Shown: piece by piece, positions 14,965 to 20,338 of the stretch | Position numbering within the stretch: the stretch's first letter is position 1 | How the letters are laid out: the number at the start of each line of letters is the position of its first letter | Assembly: GCA_944380695.1 (NCBI GenBank) | Contig: CALWII010000045.1 | Span: 1-20,338 of the forward strand | Source of the DNA: an uncultured Clostridia bacterium | GTDB taxonomy: Bacteria > Bacillota > Clostridia > Christensenellales > UBA1242 | Reading direction: 5' to 3' | DNA: 20,338 nt | Made by a program: the position numbers and the translations under genes | Notes under the pieces: model-generated | Database searches by the model: none | The model's input: the letters and a program-made list of their open reading frames with translations, nothing else | Told to the model about the DNA's origin: nothing

Positions 14965-15960
14965 ATGAACAAAAAGATATTGTCAAAAAAAGCCTTGCTA
15001 GATAATTTTAATTTTTATCAAACACTTGCGCCAGAGATTTGTGCTGTTGTAAAAGCAGATGCTTATGGACACGGCATCGAACATATCGTTTCTATTTTAA
15101 AAGACAAACCCGCTTTTTATGGAGTAGCAACTCCAGATGAAGCCGAAAAAGTGCGGGCCATCTGCAATGGTTCGAATATAGTTATTTTGGACAGAATTTC
15201 AGACTTCTCTCTTGCGGAAAAGTTTTATGTTACTGCGATGTCTTTATCCGATATCAAAAAGGCTATAAAACTCAATGTAACAGAAAGATGTTTTATTAAA
15301 CTGTGCGTTGGAATGAATCGCTTTGGAATAGATTGCAACAACGCTATATTAATAAAAAAATTAAAAGAATTAATTAAAAATAAAAAGTTTGCCGGAGTAA
15401 GCACTCATTTTTCATCTACTTCAAACATTAAACTGACTATTCAAGAACATAACTTATTTTTGAAAACAAAAAATTATCTTCAAAAAAATTTAAAAACTTC
15501 ATTCGGTGGCAGTGGAGCAGGATTTTTGCCTTGTGATATTTTACGAGTGGGTATTGGGCTTTATGGTTACCAAGACAAAAACTTACAAAAGGTAATGAAA
15601 CTAACTTCTAATGTTGTTCAAATCAGGTCGCTAGAAAAAGGACAGAAAGCAGGTTATGATGGATGTTTTAAAGCTAAAAAACGCACAACACTTGCTATAG
15701 TTGGCGTTGGCTATGGTGACGGCTTCGACAGAAATCATTCTCACAAGTTTGTTGTTCAAATAGGTGGGAAAAATTTTAAGTTAGTTGGAAATATGTGTAT
15801 GGATTCTTGTTTCGTTGATGTAACCGGCGGAAATGTAAAAGTGGGCGATGAAGTCGTGATGTTCACTGATGCAAACCAAATGTCAAAATGGACAAAAAAA
15901 ATTCCTTATGAAATCCTTACAAATTTTTCAAATTTTCGTGGGAAGGTACTAAAAAATTAG
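14965..15960 (+). CDS. alr: Alanine racemase, 331 aa
   Basis: Alr is a PLP enzyme that interconverts L- and D-alanine, supplying D-Ala for peptidoglycan; its product also acts as a germination inhibitor in spore formers. The PLP lysine is Lys30 in AVVKADAYGHG; other landmarks are GMNRFGID, GGSGAGFLPCDILRVGIGLYG, VGVGYGDGFDRN with the catalytic-Tyr region, and GNMCMDSCFVDVT. At 331 residues it is about 40 shorter than usual, since it begins almost at the first strand and has compact loops. The usual C-terminal RVPRxY is reduced to FRGKVLKN. The key catalytic motifs are intact, so I expect an active enzyme. There is no SD; the ATG lies exactly 7 nt after the -10 hexamer. Confidence 0.94.
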   Translation: MNKKILSKKALLDNFNFYQTLAPEICAVVKADAYGHGIEHIVSILKDKPAFYGVATPDEAEKVRAICNGSNIVILDRISDFSLAEKFYVTAMSLSDIKKAIKLNVTERCFIKLCVGMNRFGIDCNNAILIKKLKELIKNKKFAGVSTHFSSTSNIKLTIQEHNLFLKTKNYLQKNLKTSFGGSGAGFLPCDILRVGIGLYGYQDKNLQKVMKLTSNVVQIRSLEKGQKAGYDGCFKAKKRTTLAIVGVGYGDGFDRNHSHKFVVQIGGKNFKLVGNMCMDSCFVDVTGGNVKVGDEVVMFTDANQMSKWTKKIPYEILTNFSNFRGKVLKN

Positions 15961-15969
15961 CACTTTTTT
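15946..15969 (+). terminator. Intrinsic terminator overlapping the alr stop codon
   Basis: GTACTAA (15946-15952) pairs with TTAGCAC (15957-15963) with one mismatch around AAAA, followed by six T. Confidence 0.65.
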
Positions 15970-15987
15970 GTTTTGTTGCATATCTTA
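15962..15987 (+). promoter_or_regulatory. Possible sigma-K-like promoter of the 16018 gene
   Basis: CATATCTTA (15979-15987) fits the sigma-K -10 consensus CATANNNTA exactly, with AC (15962-15963) 15 nt upstream in the -35 position. No good vegetative promoter is visible here. The motif is short, so a chance match is possible. Confidence 0.35.
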
Positions 15988-16017
15988 AAGTGTGTAAACA
16001 CATCAGGAGGTAGGAAA

Positions 16018-16686
16018 ATGTCCTTTTACATCAACAATACAAATCCTAGTCGTCCGGGACCTCTTATGGGTAATCCACTAAATGGGATTTGTGAAAAAAT
16101 TTTGATTGAAACCACCAAGGTTTTTGATGCTTGCGTTTCACAAAGCACTGAAACAGGTATTGTACTTTCAGTCACCGACTTGAATCCTGCATCGCCAACA
16201 ACTCCGCTAACTTACATTTCTGCTGTCAATGCTCCAAACGAATCGGCAGTAGTAAGTGATTTGGTTGTTGACAGATTAGAAAGCTGTCCAAATTATGCCA
16301 ATGTTAGCGCCACCGTTACTATACCTGTGATAGTTACTTATCGTGATGCAAATGGGGTGCTAGGTACTGGTAGAGCTACAATAACTGTTAGCAAAAATGT
16401 TATTCTTTATGTTCCTCAACCTTCTGTCACTCCAATTAACATAACCGCAAGCGCTGTATTTTCAAGTGAAATTGGCTCTTATACATCAGATAATACTTTC
16501 ACCGTTACAGGCTGTTTGCAGGTTATTTTAAGGGTGACTGCATTGGTTGATGTGCTTGTGCCTTCTTATGGTTATCCGGTTATTCCACCGTGCCACGCCG
16601 GTACAGGAGTAAATGCTTGCCCAGGTCTTTTTGATATGCCACTTTACCCGACAGCTTCTGGGTCTGTGACATCGCAAAGGTTTTAA
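16018..16686 (+). CDS. Hypothetical protein with ICEKI...KVFDAC motif, possibly spore-coat associated, 222 aa
   Basis: The N-terminus MSFYINNTNPSRPGPLMGNP has no signal peptide. It is followed by GICEKILIETTKVFDACVSQ (residues about 23-42), a type of segment I associate with clostridial spore-surface proteins, though I cannot name the family with certainty. The rest is rich in Thr, Ser, Val and Pro and predicted to be beta-strand (VSATVTIPVIVTYRD, TVTGCLQVILRVTALVDV), with a C-terminal part containing PPCHAG and NACPG. Six or so cysteines are spread along it. The start at 16018 is preferred to an upstream in-frame ATG at 15973 because AGGAGG lies 7 nt before it. It is a single-gene unit with its own terminator and a sigma-K-like promoter motif. 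A coat role is an inference. Confidence 0.72.
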   Translation: MSFYINNTNPSRPGPLMGNPLNGICEKILIETTKVFDACVSQSTETGIVLSVTDLNPASPTTPLTYISAVNAPNESAVVSDLVVDRLESCPNYANVSATVTIPVIVTYRDANGVLGTGRATITVSKNVILYVPQPSVTPINITASAVFSSEIGSYTSDNTFTVTGCLQVILRVTALVDVLVPSYGYPVIPPCHAGTGVNACPGLFDMPLYPTASGSVTSQRF

Positions 16687-16697
16687 TCAACATTTTT

Positions 16698-16722
16698 AAA
16701 CGCCTTATTGGGCGTTTTTTTT
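16698..16722 (+). terminator. Intrinsic terminator after the 16018 gene
   Basis: AAACGCC (16698-16704) pairs with GGCGTTT (16711-16717), followed by a T-run to 16722. Confidence 0.9.
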
Positions 16723-16724
16723 AT

Positions 16725-16753
16725 TTGCGATATGGACAACTTTTTGTTATAAT
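16725..16753 (+). promoter_or_regulatory. Promoter of the yhaO-like gene, giving a leaderless GTG-start transcript
   Basis: TTGCGA (16725-16730), 17-nt spacer, perfect TATAAT (16748-16753). The start point 7 nt past the -10 element is 16760, the G of the GTG start codon. Confidence 0.78.
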
Positions 16754-16759
16754 ATATGT

Positions 16760-17833
16760 GTGAAAGTTATTCATATTTCTGACTTACATATTGAAGGCGG
16801 GTTTGGAAAAATAGGCAACGATAAAAATAAGGTTTTAAAGGAGGAATCGTTGCAGACTTTTTCTCGGCTGGTCGATTTTGCTCAAACAAACGCAGTTGAT
16901 GTCGTATTAATTTGTGGTGATTTGTTTGATAAGTTAGCTGTCAGGAAATCAACAATAAAATTCCTGTTTGACACAATTCGTAAAGCTCATCAGATAAAAT
17001 TTTTTTATTGTTTAGGAAACCACGACCACAGCACGAGTCTTGAAATTAATAAGCCAGACAATTTGATTATCTTTTCAACCAATTTTGAAAAATATGATTT
17101 AGGTGATATTGTTGTCGGGGGAGCAAGCGTTTTAAAGTTCGCAGATAACAATTTGTTGAAAAACATCGACTTTGATAAAAACAGAATTAATTTTTTGATG
17201 TTACACGCTAATATTCTTGCTTCACGAGATAATCAAGTTTTAAATTTTGATATAAAAAATTTAAAGAATAAATTTATTGACTATTTAGCGCTTGGCCATA
17301 TTCACACCAGAATGAATGGCAAGATCGACGACAGGGGCGAATGGGTTTATTCTGGCAACGGTGGTGAATATTGTTTTGGTAATCACCAAAGAGGTTTTGT
17401 TTTGATTGAGATAAAAGAAAATAAAATATCTTGGAATTATGTTAATTTTGATTTGAACAGAAAATTTTTAGAGATGATTTTACCTTTAGATAATATTCAT
17501 TCGTTTGTGGAACTTGAAACAGGGGCGCAAAAGCTTTTAGAAAAAGTAGGAGAACAGAATTTCGTAAGGCTGTGTTTAGATGGCGAATGTGATGAGGATT
17601 TAGATAAACATTTGGATTTGTTGTTTGAAAAATTCAATGATAAATTTTTTTATTTCGAAATTAAAGATACTTCAAAAATTCGAATTGATATTGAAAAGTG
17701 CAGACAGGAAAAATTGTCACTGAAAGCTGAATTTATTAAGCTAATTTATGATGCGGATATCACCGATCTCGAAAAACAGCAGTGTGTGAAGGCTGGTATT
17801 TTGGCGTTGCGGGGAGAAGAGGTGGAATTATGA
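16760..17833 (+). CDS. SbcD/Mre11-like metallophosphoesterase (YhaO type), 357 aa
   Basis: This is a DNA-repair-type nuclease of the calcineurin-like phosphoesterase superfamily, related to SbcD/Mre11 and nearest in architecture to Bacillus YhaO. The two-metal motifs appear in order: HISDLHIEG (Asp8, His10), ICGDLFD, LGNHDH, LMLHANI and ALGHIHTRM. The C-terminal third (from about residue 225) is the capping region that contacts the ATPase partner. 357 residues is within the range for the YhaO branch. It starts with GTG at 16760; there is no SD and the codon is exactly 7 nt after TATAAT. The stop overlaps the next gene by ATGA. Family membership is sure; assignment to YhaO rather than SbcD rests on the partner protein. 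Confidence 0.92.
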   Translation: MKVIHISDLHIEGGFGKIGNDKNKVLKEESLQTFSRLVDFAQTNAVDVVLICGDLFDKLAVRKSTIKFLFDTIRKAHQIKFFYCLGNHDHSTSLEINKPDNLIIFSTNFEKYDLGDIVVGGASVLKFADNNLLKNIDFDKNRINFLMLHANILASRDNQVLNFDIKNLKNKFIDYLALGHIHTRMNGKIDDRGEWVYSGNGGEYCFGNHQRGFVLIEIKENKISWNYVNFDLNRKFLEMILPLDNIHSFVELETGAQKLLEKVGEQNFVRLCLDGECDEDLDKHLDLLFEKFNDKFFYFEIKDTSKIRIDIEKCRQEKLSLKAEFIKLIYDADITDLEKQQCVKAGILALRGEEVEL

Positions 17834-19458
17834 GACTTGTCAGTTTGCACATCGAAAACTTTGGGCGAATTTCAAATTTTGATTATGTTTTCAATGACAA
17901 CCTTAATGTTTTTAGGCAACCGAACGGGTGGGGGAAAACTACTCTCGCATCTTTTTTAAAGGCGATGTTTTTCGGTATGGATAAACGGGGAAAAGTTAAA
18001 CCATATTCGGCGGATAGAACTCATTTTTTTCCTTGGCAAGGCGGAATATATGGGGGAAGTCTTATATTCGAGATTAATGGTAAAATGTTTAGAATTTTAA
18101 GAACATTTGCCCAAACTCCAGAGGGAGACAGGTTCGAACTTGTCGACATTCAAACAGGTAAGGTTAGTAAGGATTTTTCCTCTAATATAGGGTATGAAAT
18201 TTTCGGTGTGGGAGCAGAGACATTTTCAATGACCTCTTATTTTGCACAAGGACAGCTCGAAAGCCAAATAAACAGCGAAGTAAGAGCCTTCTTAACCGGA
18301 GCAAACGGGCTCGATGCGGATATAGAAGCTAGTGATAAAGCTGTTGATAAGCTAGATAAAACTTTGAGAAATATAAGAGCGAAATGTCCATCTAGTTCGC
18401 AGTTGGTCTCTTTGGATAACGATTTGAAAAGTCTGCAAATCGAAAAAGAGGAAATAGAAGAACAAAAAGAAAAAATTAGTTCGGAATTAAATGAAAAACA
18501 TAGCAAACTCGTTGCGTGCGATGGACAAAAATTCGTTGATACAGAGAAAATTGAAAGTGTTGCTATTACGAAGAAAAAAGAGCTGGGTATAATTCAGAAT
18601 AATTATGATAAGCAATTAAACAAAGAAAAGATATACAAAATTTTATTAACTTTGTTTTGTTGCGTAGGTTGTGTAGCTCTAACTTTTTCAATTTTGTTTT
18701 TTAATCAAATAGTCGTTTGTTCTGTTTTGGCGACTGTCTTTCTTGCTTCATCTATTATAGTTATTTGTTCCGTCTTTAAGCTTCGTAATAAGAATAAGAC
18801 AAATCTTCAGGACAACATTCAAAAATTAAATGAAGAAATACAAAATGTCTCCAATTTGCTTGGAATGAGTAAAGATCAAATTAATAATTTGACCAAAAAA
18901 TCAAATTTACTTAAAGATATCGCTGTTTTGAATGAGCGTATTAAAGTCGTTGATGATAATTTAGAACAGGTATTAAATAAAATTGATGAACTTGACAATC
19001 AGATTGCCAATTTAAAATTGTTAAAAAATGATTGTGAAGAAAAAATAAGAATTTTGAGTTTTGTTAAAGACAATATAATTAAAGCAAAGCAAAATGTTTC
19101 GGTCAGATTTGTCGAGCCAATGCAGAAAAAACTTGTTGAACTGCTTTCTCGACTTTCAAATGAAAAAATGTTTTTAAGAATTGATTTTGATATGGAAATG
19201 AAAATAGACACCCAAATTGGACTTATGGAGAAAGAGTTTTTAAGTCAGGGGAAACAAGATTTACTTTTCATTTGCAAGAGGGTCGCTTTAATTGAAAGCG
19301 TTTTCAAAAAAACTAAACCATTTATAGTCTTGGATGATCCGTTCGTAAATTTAGATGATGAGACTATGAACAATATGTTGAAGTTAATTGCCGAGCTTTC
19401 TGAAAGTTATCAAATAATTTATTTAACCTGTCATTCCGCAAGGAGCAAGCAAAACTGA
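17830..19458 (+). CDS. SbcC/Rad50-like AAA ATPase, compact membrane-anchored YhaN type, 542 aa
   Basis: This is the ATPase partner of the preceding nuclease. The N-terminal half has MRLVSLHIENFGRI, P-loop PNGWGKTTLASF near residues 34-45, and a Q-loop-like YFAQGQLESQ. A first coiled coil (EIEEQKEKISSELNEKHSK) is followed by two adjacent hydrophobic helices near residues 275-320 (LTLFCCVGCVALTFSILFF and VVCSVLATVFLASSIIVICS), then a second coiled coil. The C-terminal half has a signature-like LSQGKQDLLFICKR and Walker B IVLDDPFVNLDDE. Two membrane helices in the middle of the coiled coil are characteristic of YhaN. It is much shorter than YhaN (about 960 residues) or SbcC (about 1,000), chiefly in the coiled coils. 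The start at 17830 has GAGGTGG upstream and shares ATGA with the yhaO-like stop. Confidence 0.9.
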   Translation: MRLVSLHIENFGRISNFDYVFNDNLNVFRQPNGWGKTTLASFLKAMFFGMDKRGKVKPYSADRTHFFPWQGGIYGGSLIFEINGKMFRILRTFAQTPEGDRFELVDIQTGKVSKDFSSNIGYEIFGVGAETFSMTSYFAQGQLESQINSEVRAFLTGANGLDADIEASDKAVDKLDKTLRNIRAKCPSSSQLVSLDNDLKSLQIEKEEIEEQKEKISSELNEKHSKLVACDGQKFVDTEKIESVAITKKKELGIIQNNYDKQLNKEKIYKILLTLFCCVGCVALTFSILFFNQIVVCSVLATVFLASSIIVICSVFKLRNKNKTNLQDNIQKLNEEIQNVSNLLGMSKDQINNLTKKSNLLKDIAVLNERIKVVDDNLEQVLNKIDELDNQIANLKLLKNDCEEKIRILSFVKDNIIKAKQNVSVRFVEPMQKKLVELLSRLSNEKMFLRIDFDMEMKIDTQIGLMEKEFLSQGKQDLLFICKRVALIESVFKKTKPFIVLDDPFVNLDDETMNNMLKLIAELSESYQIIYLTCHSARSKQN

Positions 19459-19517
19459 AAATACGCTTAAGCGAATAAGTACTGGTAAGAAAAACGCACT
19501 ACGGTTTTCAGTTTTTT
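19451..19517 (+). terminator. Terminator with long-range stem after the yhaN-like gene
   Basis: AAAACTGAAAA (19451-19461) is perfectly complementary to TTTTCAGTTTT (19505-19515), followed by further T. The 43-nt loop contains the small palindrome CGCTTAAGCG. The stem starts within the stop codon region. Confidence 0.6.
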
Positions 19518-19537
19518 GAAACAATGTTTTTTTCAAT

Positions 19538-19562
19538 AAAAAACCCTGCTAAAAAGCAGGGT
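19538..19562 (-). terminator. Intrinsic terminator of tRNA-Gly
   Basis: On the minus strand ACCCTGC (19562-19556) pairs with GCAGGGT (19549-19543) around loop TTTTTA, followed by a T-run. It lies 3 nt past the tRNA 3' CCA. Confidence 0.9.
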
Positions 19563-19565
19563 AAT

Positions 19566-19641
19566 TGGAGCGGAAGACGGGGTTCGAACCCGCGACCTTT
19601 GCCTTGGCAAGGCAACGCTCTACCAACTGAGCCACTCCCGC
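19566..19641 (-). tRNA. tRNA-Gly, anticodon GCC, CCA encoded
   Basis: A complete cloverleaf reads on the minus strand from 19641 to 19566. Acceptor GCGGGAG pairs with CTTCCGC, D arm GCTC/GAGC with loop AGTTGGTA, anticodon stem TTGCC/GGCAA around loop TTGCCAA (anticodon GCC, reading GGC/GGU glycine codons), T stem GCGGG/CCCGT with TTCGAAC, discriminator T and encoded CCA. Confidence 0.97.
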
Positions 19642-19655
19642 ACATCGATGATAGA

Positions 19656-19684
19656 TATATATGTTTGGCAAGTCATTTTTGCAA
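19656..19684 (-). promoter_or_regulatory. Promoter of tRNA-Gly
   Basis: On the minus strand TTGCAA (19684-19679), 17-nt spacer, TATATA (19661-19656). The start point lies about 8 nt before the tRNA 5' end. Confidence 0.75.
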
Positions 19685-19837
19685 GCTTGCCTTATCATAA
19701 TAACAAATAGCGGGAAGAAATGCAACTAATTTTTTAAAAAAAATAAAAAATTTAATATTTGATTAAACTTTTAGCTAAATTTTTTTACAAATTGCAAAGT
19801 TATAGTTACATCCTTTCAAGAATTGCTTGACAATGAT

Positions 19838-19866
19838 TTGATAATTTTAATTTTGTATGTTAAAAT
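19838..19866 (+). promoter_or_regulatory. Vegetative promoter of the 19912 gene
   Basis: TTGATA (19838-19843), 17-nt spacer, extended -10 TGTTAAAAT (TAAAAT at 19861-19866). A second, perfect TTGACA at 19827-19832 has no well-spaced -10. Confidence 0.65.
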
Positions 19867-19911
19867 GTCTGAAAGTGTTTTACTAATTGCTATTCGGTGG
19901 AATTGAAACAG

Positions 19912-20178
19912 ATGAAAAGGCTTTTTACTATTGGAAGTAGTTTCTTTATTTACTCGCTGGTTCCCATTTTGTCTTGGATTTTGTTGTCTGTTATTTTAAA
20001 AGATGAAAATGTTGTCAATGTGTTTTCTCTTACTTATCCCGTGCAGTTTATTTGGGCGTTTGTTCGTTCATTTTTTGGTACAGCAGCAAATGTTAAAAAA
20101 AATAAAGAAAATGATGAAAATGCTCCCTGGAACGGTATTTTCTGGGGAACGATTTTTTCGTTTGTTGTTTTTTCATAG
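19912..20178 (+). CDS. N-terminal piece of a polytopic membrane protein, possibly MATE-like, 88 aa
   Basis: The reading begins MKRLFTIGSSFFIYSLVP, giving a first membrane helix, then SLTYPVQFIWAFVRSFFG, a loop with NVKKNKENDENAPWNG, and a further helix IFWGTIFSFVVFS that stops at TAG (20176-20178) inside the hydrophobic segment. The general pattern recalls the N-terminus of MATE-type exporters of Clostridia, but this is a weak impression without decisive motifs. A GTG at 19897 is an alternative start; the ATG at 19912 is preferred by fit to the signal-like N-terminus. The Shine-Dalgarno match is weak. A true transporter would be about 450 residues, so this is either a truncated gene or a small membrane protein. 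I find no continuation of the sequence in any frame up to the window edge. Confidence 0.45.
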   Translation: MKRLFTIGSSFFIYSLVPILSWILLSVILKDENVVNVFSLTYPVQFIWAFVRSFFGTAANVKKNKENDENAPWNGIFWGTIFSFVVFS

Positions 20179-20317
20179 CCCCTCCAAAGAATAAATCTTT
20201 GTGAGGAATAGCCTATGGATTTGGTTAACAAATTGGATAAATCAAGTATAACATATTTCAATTAAAATTGCTATATTTTTCTTCGGGCTCCCAAAAGTTT
20301 TAATATAAACTTTTGGG
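20177..20317. other. Unexplained strongly folded segment at the window end
   Basis: Three hairpins follow the 19912 reading: CCTCCAAAGA/TCTTTGTGAGG (20181-20206, one bulge), ATTTG/CAAAT around GTTAA (near 20218-20232), and a perfect 11-bp CCCAAAAGTTT/AAACTTTTGGG (20290-20317). AGCCC (20177-20181) could pair with GGGCT (20285-20289), enclosing the first two. There is no T-run after the third hairpin. No RNA family is recognised, and the window ends 21 nt later. Confidence 0.4.
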
Positions 20318-20338
20318 TAAAAGTCAAAACCAACCGCA

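Noticed and set aside
20034..20261. Minus-strand reading of 75 codons at the window end.
   Set aside because: It overlaps the better-supported membrane-protein reading, has no matching family and no promoter; a GGAGGGG on the minus strand near 20184 precedes only a 26-codon low-complexity reading in another frame.
1..20338. CRISPR array, insertion sequence or prophage.
   Set aside because: No regularly spaced direct repeats, no transposase or phage genes, and even composition throughout; only the last 160 nt leave the question open.

Overview
The window comes from a low-GC, endospore-forming Firmicute, most likely a member of Clostridia. It carries spoIVA, a tiny spoVM and the spoVM-rpmB-yloU-yloV-type neighbourhood known from Bacillus, together with feoB, der-plsY and a YhaO/YhaN-like (SbcD/SbcC-related) pair. 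Base composition and codon use are uniformly AT-rich. There is no integrase, transposase or CRISPR array, and no clear foreign island. Vegetative promoters are very legible (TTGNNN-N17-TATAAT/TAAAAT), and most transcription units end in clear intrinsic terminators.

Layout. 1-1681: the 3' part of feoB (its N-terminal GTPase lies mostly outside the window), interrupted by one in-frame TGA at a conserved Cys position and followed at once by a SECIS-like hairpin. 1682-2026 (-): a small unknown protein that converges on feoB with no gap. 2287-5905: two large unrelated lipoproteins of unknown function, each its own transcription unit. 6084-8173: der-plsY, overlapping by ATGA. 8459-9937: spoIVA behind a sigma-E-like promoter. 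10008-11433 (-): two paralogous tandem-OB-fold-like proteins in one operon. 11533-11628: spoVM, 31 codons. 11721-11906 (-): rpmB. 12076-14069: yloU (Asp23 family) and fakA/yloV. 14123-14890: tlyA-type rRNA methyltransferase. 14965-15960: alr. 16018-16686: an unknown protein with a sigma-K-like promoter motif. 16760-19458: YhaO-like nuclease and a compact, membrane-anchored YhaN-like ATPase. 19566-19641 (-): tRNA-Gly(GCC). 19912-20178: the N-terminal piece of a membrane protein that ends abruptly, followed by a strongly folded tail up to the window edge.

How the genes fit together. SpoIVA and SpoVM are partners: SpoVM marks the forespore surface and recruits the SpoIVA ATPase that forms the coat basement layer. 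Here both genes have sigma-E-like promoters and lie within 2 kb of each other. der (ribosome assembly), rpmB (ribosomal protein L28), tlyA (rRNA methylation) and tRNA-Gly belong to translation. plsY and fakA serve phospholipid synthesis and fatty-acid activation. alr supplies D-alanine for the wall.

Two observations deserve most attention. First, the feoB TGA replaces the Cys of the conserved LLYxPC motif and is followed by a 7-bp stem with a GGUC-containing loop, so a selenocysteine-containing FeoB is possible. Second, several genes (der, alr, the yhaO-like gene, spoVM, and nearly the 4043 lipoprotein) have their start codon exactly 7 nt after the -10 hexamer and no Shine-Dalgarno sequence, which suggests regular use of leaderless mRNAs beside ordinary SD-led genes.
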